In this document: one piece after another, positions 1-8,137 of the stretch
How positions within the stretch are numbered: position 1 is the first letter of the stretch
How the letters are laid out: every line of letters starts with the position of its first letter
From: Rheinheimera faecalis
Lineage (GTDB): Bacteria; Pseudomonadota; Gammaproteobacteria; Enterobacterales; Alteromonadaceae
Reading direction: 5' to 3'
Assembly (NCBI RefSeq): GCF_021290965.1
Contig: NZ_JAJOYT010000006.1
Span: 124,001-188,000, forward strand
Length of the DNA: 64,000 bases
Notes under the pieces: model-generated
What the model was told of the DNA's origin: nothing
The model's input: the letters and a program-made list of their open reading frames with translations, nothing else
Databases searched by the model: none
Made by a program: the position numbers and the translations under genes

Positions 1-709
1 TTTCCTGAGGTTCAGATGGAAAACGGTACTCATGCTCTGCAGATAAATCACCTTTATTCGGAATGGTTTTCCACAGTTGATTGACCTGAGACTGCAGGTA
101 AGCTTCACGGTCTTTCTGACGTTTTTGCTCTTCGTCCATCGAGATTTTTTGTGGTCTTTTGTATCTGTCGACACCGTAATTCATCAGCGCATGGCAGGAG
201 TCCAGCATATCTTCCACTTCACTGATACCGTATTTCTCTTCACAGTGACTTAAATACTGTTTGGCAAACACCAGGTAATCGATAATGGATGACGCATCAG
301 TCCAGGTTCGAAATAAGTAATTGTTTTTAAAAAATGAGTTATGACCATAGCAGGCATGCGCCATCACCAGCGCCTGCATGGTCATGGTGTTTTCTTCCAT
401 CAGATAAGCAATACAGGGATTGGAGTTAATCACAATCTCGTACGCCAGCCCCATAAAACCCCTTTTGTAGTTTTGCTCTGTCTGGATAAACTTTTTGCCA
501 TAGGACCAGTGGTTATAGCCAATGGGCATGCCAACACTGGAATAAGCGTCCATCATTTGTTCGGCCGTAATCACCTCAATCTGATTAGGGTAGGTGTCCA
601 GTTTATAGAGTTTGGCGACCCGTTCAATTTCTGCCTGATACTGGCCTAATAATTCAAAGCTCCAGTCCGGGCCGTCGGATAAAGGTTGTTTTTGTTCAAC
701 AGAAGACAT
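1..709 (-). CDS. SpoVR family protein (N-terminal part, cut by window edge)
   Basis: The first 236 residues of a protein that continues beyond base 1; full family members have about 500 residues. It reads as SpoVR/YcgB: an N-terminal aromatic-rich stretch, an HWSYGK motif near residues 67-72 and a MAHACYGHNSFFKNN block near 116-130, both typical of this family. The biochemical role is unknown; SpoVR affects spore cortex in Bacillus, and in Gram-negatives the gene is co-regulated with yeaG-yeaH under stress and stationary phase. It is the third gene of a minus-strand operon, 23 bases behind yeaH. The ATG at 707-709 follows a GGGAG Shine-Dalgarno. Confidence 0.93.
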   Translation of the reverse strand, partial: MSSVEQKQPLSDGPDWSFELLGQYQAEIERVAKLYKLDTYPNQIEVITAEQMMDAYSSVGMPIGYNHWSYGKKFIQTEQNYKRGFMGLAYEIVINSNPCIAYLMEENTMTMQALVMAHACYGHNSFFKNNYLFRTWTDASSIIDYLVFAKQYLSHCEEKYGISEVEDMLDSCHALMNYGVDRYKRPQKISMDEEQKRQKDREAYLQSQVNQLWKTIPNKGDLSAEHEYRFPSEPQE

Positions 710-732
710 AAGCAACTCCCTGAAGTCAGTAG

Positions 733-2001
733 CTAAGCAGCCTGTTTTTTGAAGAGCTCACGAAATACAGGATAGATGTCCGCTACTTGCCGTATCGGCT
801 GAATGGCAAAGTTATCAAAACTCTGCTGCAATTTTTCGTACTCCAGCCACAGGCTTTGATGGGGCCGTGGGGTAATTTCGATATAGGCGTAATAGCGCAC
901 AAAAGGCAAAATCTGCTGTGCCAGCAAATCTGCACATTGCGGGCTGTCATCGGCCCAGTTATCACCGTCTGAGGCTTGCGCTGCGTAGATATTCCACTCA
1001 GCCGGGTTATATCTGTCTTTGACAATATCGGCCATCATTTTTAGCGCGCTGGACACTATAGTGCCGCCTGTTTCTTGTGAGTAAAAAAACTCTTGTTCGT
1101 CCACTTCCTTCGCTTGTGTATGGTGGCGGATATAGACTACTTCGACATTTTTATAGCTGCGGCTTAAAAACATATAGAGCAGAATATAAAAACGTTTGGC
1201 CATGTCCTTGGTCGCCTGATCCATAGAACCCGACACATCCATCAGGCAAAACATGACGGCTTTGCTGGTGGGTTCAGGGCGTTTCTGGAAATTGCGAAAG
1301 CGTAAATCAAAGCTGTCGATAAAAGGTACTGCGCCTATGCGTTTTTCAAGCAGCTCAATTTGCTCCCGCAGTGCCATTAGTTGATGCTGATCCGGCACTG
1401 GCTCTGCTTCGACTAAGGCTAATTTGGCCTCCAGTTCATGCAGTTCACGTTTTTTCCCAACCGTCATTGCGACACGGCGGGCTAAAGAACCTTGTAGTGA
1501 TCGCACTATATCAATATTGGTGGGCACGCCTTCAGAGCGAAAACCAGCCCGTACATTTTTGTATTGCACCAGCTTATCCAACTGATTTTTTTTCAGATTC
1601 GGCAGTTCTAAATCTTCAAATAACAAATCCAGGTATTCGTCTTTAGAAATCGAGAATACAAATTCGTCTTCGCCTTCACCATCTGCACTGGCATCGCCCT
1701 GACCTGAGCCAGCACCTTGTCCACCTTGAGGCCGTTTGATTTTATCGCCAGGGCTGAACTGGTCATTGCCCGGGTGTACACGTTCTCTGTGACCACCCTG
1801 ACCCTGATGGAAAAAAGGCTCCGTAATGTCTTTGCCGGGAATAGAGACTTTTTCACCGTTGTTGATATCAGTGACACTACGTTTGCTGATGGCATCGGAT
1901 ACAGCTTGTTTAATTTGCTGCTTATAGCGGCGAATAAAGCGCTGTCGGTTGACAGCACTTTTGTTTTTGCCATTTAAGCGTCGGTCAATAAAATGCGCCA
2001 T
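733..2001 (-). CDS. yeaH: YeaH/YhbH family protein (DUF444)
   Basis: 422 residues, the usual length for YeaH. The N-terminus ([16 protein letters not shown]) is the family hallmark. A Gly/Gln-rich linker lies at about 85-110. A von Willebrand A-like C-terminal half follows, with the metal-site motif DVSGSMD at 255-261 and TGGT at 311-314. No enzymatic activity is established; in E. coli yeaH is co-expressed with the kinase YeaG and both affect the nitrogen-starvation and stress response. The start has a strong GGAGG Shine-Dalgarno and lies 21 bases downstream of the yeaG stop, so the genes are translated from one message. Confidence 0.95.
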   Translation of the reverse strand: MAHFIDRRLNGKNKSAVNRQRFIRRYKQQIKQAVSDAISKRSVTDINNGEKVSIPGKDITEPFFHQGQGGHRERVHPGNDQFSPGDKIKRPQGGQGAGSGQGDASADGEGEDEFVFSISKDEYLDLLFEDLELPNLKKNQLDKLVQYKNVRAGFRSEGVPTNIDIVRSLQGSLARRVAMTVGKKRELHELEAKLALVEAEPVPDQHQLMALREQIELLEKRIGAVPFIDSFDLRFRNFQKRPEPTSKAVMFCLMDVSGSMDQATKDMAKRFYILLYMFLSRSYKNVEVVYIRHHTQAKEVDEQEFFYSQETGGTIVSSALKMMADIVKDRYNPAEWNIYAAQASDGDNWADDSPQCADLLAQQILPFVRYYAYIEITPRPHQSLWLEYEKLQQSFDNFAIQPIRQVADIYPVFRELFKKQAA

Positions 2002-2022
2002 ACAACCTCCAAGGCTCTGACC

Positions 2023-3945
2023 TTACTGCGATTTGCGAACCCGTAAATACCACTCGCTGAGTAAGCGCACTTGTTTACGGGTGTAGCCTTTCTCCATCAT
2101 ACGGTCGACAAAATCATCATGTTTTTTCTGATCGTCGGTGGAGGTTTTGGCGTTAAAGGAAATCACAGGCAACAGCTCTTCGGTGCTGGAGAACATCTTT
2201 TTCTCTATCACAGTGCGAAGTTTTTCATAGCTGGTCCAGGTTGGGTTTTTGCCATTATTTTTGGCTTTGGCCCGCAGCACAAAATTGACGATTTCATTGC
2301 GGAAATCTTTTGGATTACTAATGCCTGCTGGTTTTTCAATTTTCTCAAGCTCAGCATTCAGTGCAGCTCTGTCAAAGAGCTGACCGGTTTCAGGATCACG
2401 GTATTCCTGATCCTGGATCCAAAAATCAGCATAAATGACATAACGGTCAAAAATATTCTGGCCATATTCAGAGTAAGACTCCAAATAAGCGGTTTGAATT
2501 TCTTTGCCGATAAACTCGATGTATTTTGGGATTAAGTAGCCTTTTAAATGCTCCAGATAACGCTCTGACACATCGGACGGGAATTGCTCCCGCTCTATCT
2601 GCTGCTCCAGCACATAAAACAAATGCACAGGGTTAGCGGCTACTTCGGTCGAGTCAAAGTTAAAGACACGGGATAAAATTTTGAAAGCAAAACGGGTGGA
2701 TAAACCCGACATGCCTTCATCCACGCCCGCATAATCGCGGTACTCCTGATAAGACTTCGCTTTAGGGTCTGTGTCTTTTAAGCTTTCGCCATCATAAACC
2801 CGCATTTTGGAATACAAGCTGGAATTTTCCGGCGCTTTTAAACGCGACAATACGGCAAACTGTGCCAGAGAGGTTAAAGTCGCAGGAGAGCAAGGAGCGA
2901 CTTTTAATTCACTATGCTCCAGCAGTTTTTCGTAAATTTTGACTTCTTCAGACACCCGCAGGCAATAAGGCACTTTGACAATATAAACCCTGTCTAAAAA
3001 GGCTTCGTTGTTTTTGTTGTTGCGAAAAGTCTGCCATTCCGACTCGTTGCTGTGCGCCAGAATAATGCCTTCAAAGGGCAGGGCGGCGAGGCCTTCGGTG
3101 CCGTTGTAATTGCCTTCCTGAGTGGCAGTTAACAGTGGATGCAGCACCTTAATAGGGGCTTTAAACATCTCAACAAATTCCATCAGGCCCTGATTGGCAC
3201 GGCATAAAGCGCCTGAGTAGCTGTAGGCATCCGGATCGTTTTGGGCAAAATGTTCCAACTGACGGATATCGACTTTACCTACTAAAGACGCTATGTCCTG
3301 ATTGTTTTCATCACCAGGCTCAGTTTTGGCAATACAGATTTGATCCAGAATCGAAGGGTATTTTTTTACCACTTTAAACTGGCTGATATCGCCGTTGAAT
3401 TCATGCAGGCGTTTACTGGCCCATGGCGACATAATGGTTTTCAGGTAACGTTTGGGAATGCCGTATTCCTGCTCCAGAATATTGCCATCTTCGTTGACGT
3501 CAAACAGACACAAAGGGCTGTCGTAAACAGGTGAGCCTTTGATGTAATAGACAGGAACCTGCTGCATCAGCGATTTTAACTTTTCGGCCAAAGATGATTT
3601 ACCACCACCGACAGGGCCTAGCAGATACAAAATTTGTTTGCGCTCTTCCAGTCCCTGGGCTGAGTGCTTCAGGTAGGAGACAATTTGTTCTATCGCATCT
3701 TCCATGCCATAAAACTCGGCAAAAGCCGGATAACGGCCAATGACGCGGTTGGAGAATAAGCGGCTTAGTTTAGAGTCCTGTGCTGTATCAATCAGCTCAG
3801 GCTGACCAATCGCCATTAACAAACGCTCGGCAGCGCTTGCATAACAACTTTTGTCTTTTTTACACAGCTCCAGATATTCCTGAATGCTGTATTCCTCTTC
3901 TTTGGATGCTTCGTATCTAGATTTGTAGTGCTCAAAAATGCCCAT
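2023..3945 (-). CDS. yeaG: PrkA family serine protein kinase
   Basis: 640 residues from the ATG at 3943-3945 (MGIFEHYKSRYE), chosen over an upstream in-frame start because GGAGGT sits just before it and YeaG proteins begin this way. An AAA-type ATPase core carries Walker A GPVGGGKS at residues 110-117. The C-terminal part corresponds to the PrkA kinase domain. YeaG homologues autophosphorylate and act in stationary-phase and nutrient-stress adaptation; this is family knowledge. It heads the yeaG-yeaH-spoVR operon, and the 230 bases upstream hold its promoter region, which I could not resolve. Confidence 0.95.
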   Translation of the reverse strand: MGIFEHYKSRYEASKEEEYSIQEYLELCKKDKSCYASAAERLLMAIGQPELIDTAQDSKLSRLFSNRVIGRYPAFAEFYGMEDAIEQIVSYLKHSAQGLEERKQILYLLGPVGGGKSSLAEKLKSLMQQVPVYYIKGSPVYDSPLCLFDVNEDGNILEQEYGIPKRYLKTIMSPWASKRLHEFNGDISQFKVVKKYPSILDQICIAKTEPGDENNQDIASLVGKVDIRQLEHFAQNDPDAYSYSGALCRANQGLMEFVEMFKAPIKVLHPLLTATQEGNYNGTEGLAALPFEGIILAHSNESEWQTFRNNKNNEAFLDRVYIVKVPYCLRVSEEVKIYEKLLEHSELKVAPCSPATLTSLAQFAVLSRLKAPENSSLYSKMRVYDGESLKDTDPKAKSYQEYRDYAGVDEGMSGLSTRFAFKILSRVFNFDSTEVAANPVHLFYVLEQQIEREQFPSDVSERYLEHLKGYLIPKYIEFIGKEIQTAYLESYSEYGQNIFDRYVIYADFWIQDQEYRDPETGQLFDRAALNAELEKIEKPAGISNPKDFRNEIVNFVLRAKAKNNGKNPTWTSYEKLRTVIEKKMFSSTEELLPVISFNAKTSTDDQKKHDDFVDRMMEKGYTRKQVRLLSEWYLRVRKSQ

Positions 3946-4129
3946 AGTGCACCTCCGAAACTGGTCTGTGGGAACTGAATGCAAATAAAGCCACTGATGT
4001 AAGGTTAGACAGTAAAAAAGCGCTTCGCTCAACTAATTCACAGAAAAATATGAATTTTTTTGTAGCGATGAGTGAACAGAACAGTAAGGTGGGACTCTGA
4101 TTAGAGTCTGGGTTTTAATTAGGGACAAA

Positions 4130-4153
4130 AGAAAAAGCCCGGCGAACCGAGCT
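4130..4153 (-). terminator. Rho-independent terminator of sodB
   Basis: Reading the minus strand, GCTCGG-TTCG-CCGGGC forms a 6-bp stem (one G-U pair) closed by a UUCG tetraloop, followed by TTTTTC. It begins about 24 bases after the sodB stop. Confidence 0.8.
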
Positions 4154-4176
4154 TAAGAATTTACAGCAACAGCAAA

Positions 4177-4761
4177 TTAAGCAGCGAAGTTTTTCGCAGC
4201 AAATTCCCAGTTGATTAATGCCCAGAAGGCATTTAAGTAAGTTGGACGTGCATTGCGGAAATCAATGTAGTACGCATGTTCCCACAGATCCACTGTCATC
4301 AGTGCAGTCACTGAGCTATCAGTCAGTGGCGTGCCAGCGTTGCTGGTGTTGACGATATCTAAAGAACCGTCTGCTTTTTTCACTAACCAGGTCCAGCTTG
4401 AACCGAAGTTGTTGACGGCTTTGTCATTAAAAGCAGTCTGGAATGCAGCAAAAGAGCCCCACTGTGCAGTAATTGCAGCAGCTAAAGCGCCTGTTGGTTC
4501 ACCGCCACCATTTGGTGATAAGCAGTTCCAGTAAAAGGTGTGGTTCCAAATCTGGGCTGCGTTGTTAAATACCGGACCCTGAGAAGTACGGATGATATCT
4601 TCTAAAGACTTACCGGCAAATTCAGTGCCTTCAACTAATGAATTCAGCTTCACCACATAGGCGTTATGGTGTTTGCCATGGTGATAATCCAGAGTTTCAG
4701 GAGAGATGTGAGGTAATAATGCGTCTTTTGCGAAAGGTAATGCTGGTAATTCGAAAGCCAT
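4177..4761 (-). CDS. sodB: Iron superoxide dismutase
   Basis: 194 residues, cytosolic, converts superoxide to oxygen and hydrogen peroxide. Metal ligands are visible as H27 (DYHHGKHH), H74 (WNHTFYW) and the DLWEHAYY block with D158 and H162. The AAQIWNHTFYW and DLWEHAYYIDFRN signatures, and no manganese-type insert, favour the iron form. Length equals E. coli SodB. A GGAG Shine-Dalgarno precedes the start. It is monocistronic, ends at its own terminator, and is divergent from grxD, another iron-related gene. Confidence 0.96.
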   Translation of the reverse strand: MAFELPALPFAKDALLPHISPETLDYHHGKHHNAYVVKLNSLVEGTEFAGKSLEDIIRTSQGPVFNNAAQIWNHTFYWNCLSPNGGGEPTGALAAAITAQWGSFAAFQTAFNDKAVNNFGSSWTWLVKKADGSLDIVNTSNAGTPLTDSSVTALMTVDLWEHAYYIDFRNARPTYLNAFWALINWEFAAKNFAA

Positions 4762-4986
4762 TGTAGTTCTCCGTAGGCGTTGTTTATGGGGTCTGCATCG
4801 CGTAGACTACAAAACCCGACTAAATTACTCAAGTTTTAGTCGTAAATTTCACAGCCTGAGCTTATTGCAATGCAAGTGTCTGCTCCCCATATTCTTGGGG
4901 CACTTTGTAAAATCTCAAGTGCGAAATGAACGAACTCAGCGTAAAATGAGATAAATTTTTAAACCCAGTAGTGCCAGAGGCTGAAG

Positions 4987-5325
4987 ATGGAAACCATTGA
5001 GAAAATTGAACAACAGTTGGCTGATAACCCAATCATTCTTTATATGAAAGGTTCGCCGAAATTACCGAGTTGCGGTTTTTCAGCTCAGGCTTCTCAAGCC
5101 CTGATTGCATGTGGCCAACCTTTTGCGTTTGTCGACATTCTGCAAAACCCGGATATCCGTGCTGAATTACCAAAATATGCCAACTGGCCAACTTTCCCGC
5201 AGTTATGGGTTGAAGGTGAGCTGATTGGTGGTTGTGACATTATTCTGGAAATGTTCCAGCGTGGTGAATTGCAGCCGTTAATTAATGAGACGGCTGCTAA
5301 GCACAACAGCGAAAGCGCAGAGTAA
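4987..5325 (+). CDS. grxD: Monothiol glutaredoxin (Grx4 type)
   Basis: 112 residues with the monothiol CGFS active site at residues 29-32 (LPSCGFS) and the WPTFPQLWVEGELIGGCDI block that binds glutathione. Grx4 proteins hold a glutathione-bridged [2Fe-2S] cluster and pass clusters to target proteins; they partner with BolA-type proteins (family knowledge). A TAAAAT -10-like box lies near 4941. The gene stands alone between sodB (divergent) and rnt (convergent), with a shared bidirectional hairpin behind it. Confidence 0.96.
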   Translation: METIEKIEQQLADNPIILYMKGSPKLPSCGFSAQASQALIACGQPFAFVDILQNPDIRAELPKYANWPTFPQLWVEGELIGGCDIILEMFQRGELQPLINETAAKHNSESAE

Positions 5326-5340
5326 CTTTGCGGTTGAAAC

Positions 5341-5366
5341 AAAAAGGCAGCCCAGGCTGCCTTTTG
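5341..5366. terminator. Bidirectional terminator between grxD and rnt
   Basis: GGCAGCC (5346-5352), CA, GGCTGCC (5355-5361) with an A-run before and a T-run after, so it can stop transcription from both converging genes. Confidence 0.85.
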
Positions 5367-5400
5367 TATTTCCAGATCTGTATTCATAAAGTCGGGTCGA

Positions 5401-6078
5401 TTAAGCTGGATCGGATTCCGTACTTTCTTGTGTTTCACAATCATCCATCAGCATAGGTGGCGGCCAGCCGCCGAGTTGATGCCAACGATTGACTATGTAG
5501 CAAAACAGTTCAGCCGTGCGTTCTGTGTCATACAAAGCGCTGTGGGCTTCTTTGTTGTCAAAATCAATACCAGCTTGTTTACAGGCTTTTGCCAAAACGG
5601 TCTGGCCTAAAGCCAATGCTGATAAAGTGGTGGTATCAAAAGACACAAAAGCGTGAAAAGGTGATCGTTTTAATTTAATTCGATCAATAGCTGCATTTAA
5701 AAAGCCCTGATCAAAAGCAGCATTATGAGCGACGACTACAGCACGTTGGCAGTCGGCATCCTTCTGAGCTTTACGCACAGCGCGGCAAATTTCAGTCAGG
5801 GCTTCCCGCTCTGAAACCGCGCCACGAAGCGGGTTGTAGGGGTCTATACCATTAAAAGCCAGGGAGCTTGCTTCCATGTTGGCACCCTCAAAAGGTTCAA
5901 TATGAAAATGCAAAGTCTGGCTTGGAACAAGCATGCCTTTTTCGTCTATAGTCAACAAAGTTGCAGCGATTTCTAACAATGCATCTGTTTTTGCATTAAA
6001 GCCTGCGGTTTCTACGTCGATAACAACAGGGAAGTAGCCACGAAAACGTTGTGCTAACGGATGTAAAGCTTGAGTCAT
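5401..6078 (-). CDS. rnt: Ribonuclease T
   Basis: 225 residues from the ATG at 6076-6078; E. coli RNase T has 215. It is a DEDD-family 3'-5' exonuclease that trims the 3' ends of tRNA, 5S and 23S rRNA and turns over the tRNA CCA end. Visible motifs: ExoI D21-V-E23-T, ExoII around HNAAFDQGF, and the Exo[17 protein letters not shown] with its His and Asp. A longer reading frame extends 59 codons upstream without a plausible start and overlaps motY. It is divergent from motY, the same neighbour pair as in Vibrio. Confidence 0.95.
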   Translation of the reverse strand: MTQALHPLAQRFRGYFPVVIDVETAGFNAKTDALLEIAATLLTIDEKGMLVPSQTLHFHIEPFEGANMEASSLAFNGIDPYNPLRGAVSEREALTEICRAVRKAQKDADCQRAVVVAHNAAFDQGFLNAAIDRIKLKRSPFHAFVSFDTTTLSALALGQTVLAKACKQAGIDFDNKEAHSALYDTERTAELFCYIVNRWHQLGGWPPPMLMDDCETQESTESDPA

Positions 6079-6207
6079 AAGACCTGTGTCCTGATAAGAT
6101 TGGCAGGTATTATGCCAAATAAATTGCGAAGCGTCTTGTTTGAGTACCTTGTTTGTCCTGGTTGAAGTTGAAAAACAACGGGTGTTGAGATGAAAAAAGG
6201 GAAACCT

Positions 6208-7074
6208 ATGCGATATAAGCTTTGGCTGGTGCTGTTTTTGCTTTCTGCTACGCAAGCGGAAGCTGGATTACGTCAGTATTCGGCTACATTGGACCAGTCC
6301 ACCTGGGCTTTAAAGCAAAATTCGCCTTTAGTCTGTGAGCTCAGTCATCCTGTTCCTCATTTTGGTGAAGCGTTTTTCAGAAGTATGGCCGGGAAAGAAC
6401 TGAATATGCAGTTTGAATTGAATATGCTGCGTTTGCCGGATCACTATGCTTTGGCTGAAGTGCTGTCTGTACCACCGGTCTGGCGTCCGGGCGAGCAGGC
6501 TAAAGCCATCAGCAGCATGAAAATGCTAAAACAGTTTGATGGTGATTTAGGTAAAGCTGAAAGCTGGATTATGCTGACGGAGCTGGAGCAGGGTTATAGC
6601 CCAACCTTTTATTTCTCAGATTGGTATAGCCCTTATGACAAGGTCAGCGTATCACTGAATCCTGTGCATTTTATTGAAGCTATGGATCAGTTTACCCAGT
6701 GTGTCAGCGCCTTGTTGCCCTATACCTTTGATGATATTGCCTTTACCGTATTGACCTATGAATCGGGTGGTGATGAGCTGACTAAAGCCTCTAAAAAGCG
6801 TTTAGAACAAATAGCTCAGTATTTAAAACATGATCAGAGCATCGAGAGTATTGATATTCAGGCCTACAGTGACTCTTTTGGCGGTCGTTGGATGAATGAG
6901 CAGTTGTCGATCAAACGCGCTGAAGCCATCAAAACCAAACTGGTCAGTTTTGGTCTGGAAGAAACCAGAATACGCACTGAAGGTTTGGGTGAAAAACGTC
7001 ATGTGGCTTCGAATGAAAGCTCATTAGGCCGCGCCAAAAACCGTCGTGTAGTGATTCAAATGGAAAAGCCCTGA
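6208..7074 (+). CDS. motY: Sodium-type flagellar motor protein MotY (OmpA family)
   Basis: 288 residues from the ATG at 6208, which has an AGGGA Shine-Dalgarno 7 bases upstream and opens a clean signal peptide ([19 protein letters not shown]). A weaker in-frame ATG lies at 6190. The N-terminal half matches MotY ([13 protein letters not shown]...[15 protein letters not shown]). The C-terminal half is an OmpA-like peptidoglycan-binding domain with a NRRVVI end. MotY forms the T-ring with MotX around polar flagellar motors driven by Na+ (family knowledge). Synteny with rnt supports the call. MotX and PomAB must lie elsewhere. Confidence 0.88.
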   Translation: MRYKLWLVLFLLSATQAEAGLRQYSATLDQSTWALKQNSPLVCELSHPVPHFGEAFFRSMAGKELNMQFELNMLRLPDHYALAEVLSVPPVWRPGEQAKAISSMKMLKQFDGDLGKAESWIMLTELEQGYSPTFYFSDWYSPYDKVSVSLNPVHFIEAMDQFTQCVSALLPYTFDDIAFTVLTYESGGDELTKASKKRLEQIAQYLKHDQSIESIDIQAYSDSFGGRWMNEQLSIKRAEAIKTKLVSFGLEETRIRTEGLGEKRHVASNESSLGRAKNRRVVIQMEKP

Positions 7075-7100
7075 TTATTCAGGGCTTCTTTTCAACTAAT

Positions 7101-7538
7101 TTAACCTGCTGTTTTTAGTAGTTTGTCGTAATAGCGGTCAAATTGTTTTAATACCGCCAGGATTTTATCTGCGGTAAAAGGTTTAACAATAAAAGACGCT
7201 GCACCCGAAGCTATGCTGGCTTTTACGTTGTCCAAAGTGCTGACTCCGCTGACCATCACGACAAAACAATCTGGTTTTTGCTGTTTAAAACGTTTTAGCA
7301 GTTCAATTCCTGAACCGTCCGGTAATTCAATATCCAGAAAAACCAGGTCTGGCTGTTGCAGGCTAAATGTCATTAAAGCGGATGAAGCATTATGAGCCTG
7401 AAAATAACTAAAGGCTTTGTGCTTTAAACTGTGCTGAGAAAACAAGGCTGTTAGATTGTGTCTTAATAACTGTCTGTTGTAATCCAGATCATCCACCAAC
7501 AAAATCTTCTGATCGCGTATTTTCACTTTATTTTGCAT
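7101..7538 (-). CDS. Stand-alone response regulator receiver (CheY-like)
   Basis: 145 residues consisting of one receiver domain after a short lead. Acidic pair D16-D17 (LLVDDL), phospho-acceptor D69 (LVFLDIELPDGSG), the S97 switch residue (MVSG) and K119 (FIVKPF) are all present. There is no output domain, so it likely acts by protein contact. The ATG at 7538 lies inside the 3' end of the preceding gene (16-base overlap), indicating translational coupling. A longer frame reaches 7604 but only by reading over that gene. Function is not known. Confidence 0.85.
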   Translation of the reverse strand: MQNKVKIRDQKILLVDDLDYNRQLLRHNLTALFSQHSLKHKAFSYFQAHNASSALMTFSLQQPDLVFLDIELPDGSGIELLKRFKQQKPDCFVVMVSGVSTLDNVKASIASGAASFIVKPFTADKILAVLKQFDRYYDKLLKTAG

Positions 7539-8137
7539 GCCTTGCACTGCTCCAGAAAATAGCTTGCTCTCGCCTGTTTTTGTTCGTCTGAAAGCGTGGC
7601 CCAAGTCTGTTGCAACTTGTCAGCGAGCTTGCTTATATCTTCAAAACCAAAGCTGCCTGCACTGCCTTTTAATTGATGCACAATAGCCGAGAAATCAGCC
7701 CATTTAGCTGAATCTGCCAGCATCTGTAGTTGATGCAGCGATTCTTCAACATGAGCTGCGTAAGCACTTCTTAGTTCATGCGGCACTTGCAAAGTTAGCT
7801 GAGGGATAACGTCAAATTGCGCAAGTTTATCTTGGACTTGCTCCCAGTGTAGGGGCTTTTTTAGCATCAAATCAAAGCCTTCCTCTGCGACGTTTTCTGC
7901 TGACATAGCAATAATAGGTCGGTCGTATCCAAGTTGACGAAGCATTTGCATCGCACTGATCCCATCGAGCACAGGCATCTGAATATCCATAAAAATCAGG
8001 TCAAACTGGTAACTTAAAGCTTGCTGCACCGCAATATCGCCATTTTCCGCCCAAACTACCTGATAGCCCGCACTTTCAGCTTGTAACTGAAACAGCTGAG
8101 CCAGTAGTGCATCATCTTCAGCAAAAAGTAAGTTCAA
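7523..8137 (-). CDS. Receiver-HPt two-domain phosphorelay protein
   Basis: 204 residues. A receiver domain occupies about 1-105, with D8-D9, phospho-acceptor D51 (LIFMDIQMPVLDG) and the LKKP lysine near 94. A histidine phosphotransfer domain follows at about 120-200, with H154 in HQLKGSAGSFG. This order, without kinase or DNA-binding part, suits an intermediate in a phosphorelay fed by a hybrid kinase encoded elsewhere. Its start overlaps the mnmC stop by 4 bases and its end overlaps the next receiver gene, so the three minus-strand genes form one tight operon. Confidence 0.87.
   Translation of the reverse strand: MNLLFAEDDALLAQLFQLQAESAGYQVVWAENGDIAVQQALSYQFDLIFMDIQMPVLDGISAMQMLRQLGYDRPIIAMSAENVAEEGFDLMLKKPLHWEQVQDKLAQFDVIPQLTLQVPHELRSAYAAHVEESLHQLQMLADSAKWADFSAIVHQLKGSAGSFGFEDISKLADKLQQTWATLSDEQKQARASYFLEQCKACKIK

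Noticed and set aside
341-649. 102-codon plus-strand frame over spoVR
   Set aside because: Lies opposite the clear SpoVR reading frame.
4093-4108. GACTCT-gatt-AGAGTC hairpin upstream of the sodB terminator
   Set aside because: Short stem without T tract on either strand and no gene to serve; probably incidental.
6079-6255. N-terminal extension of rnt
   Set aside because: It overlaps the motY signal-peptide region and RNase T family members start at the later ATG.
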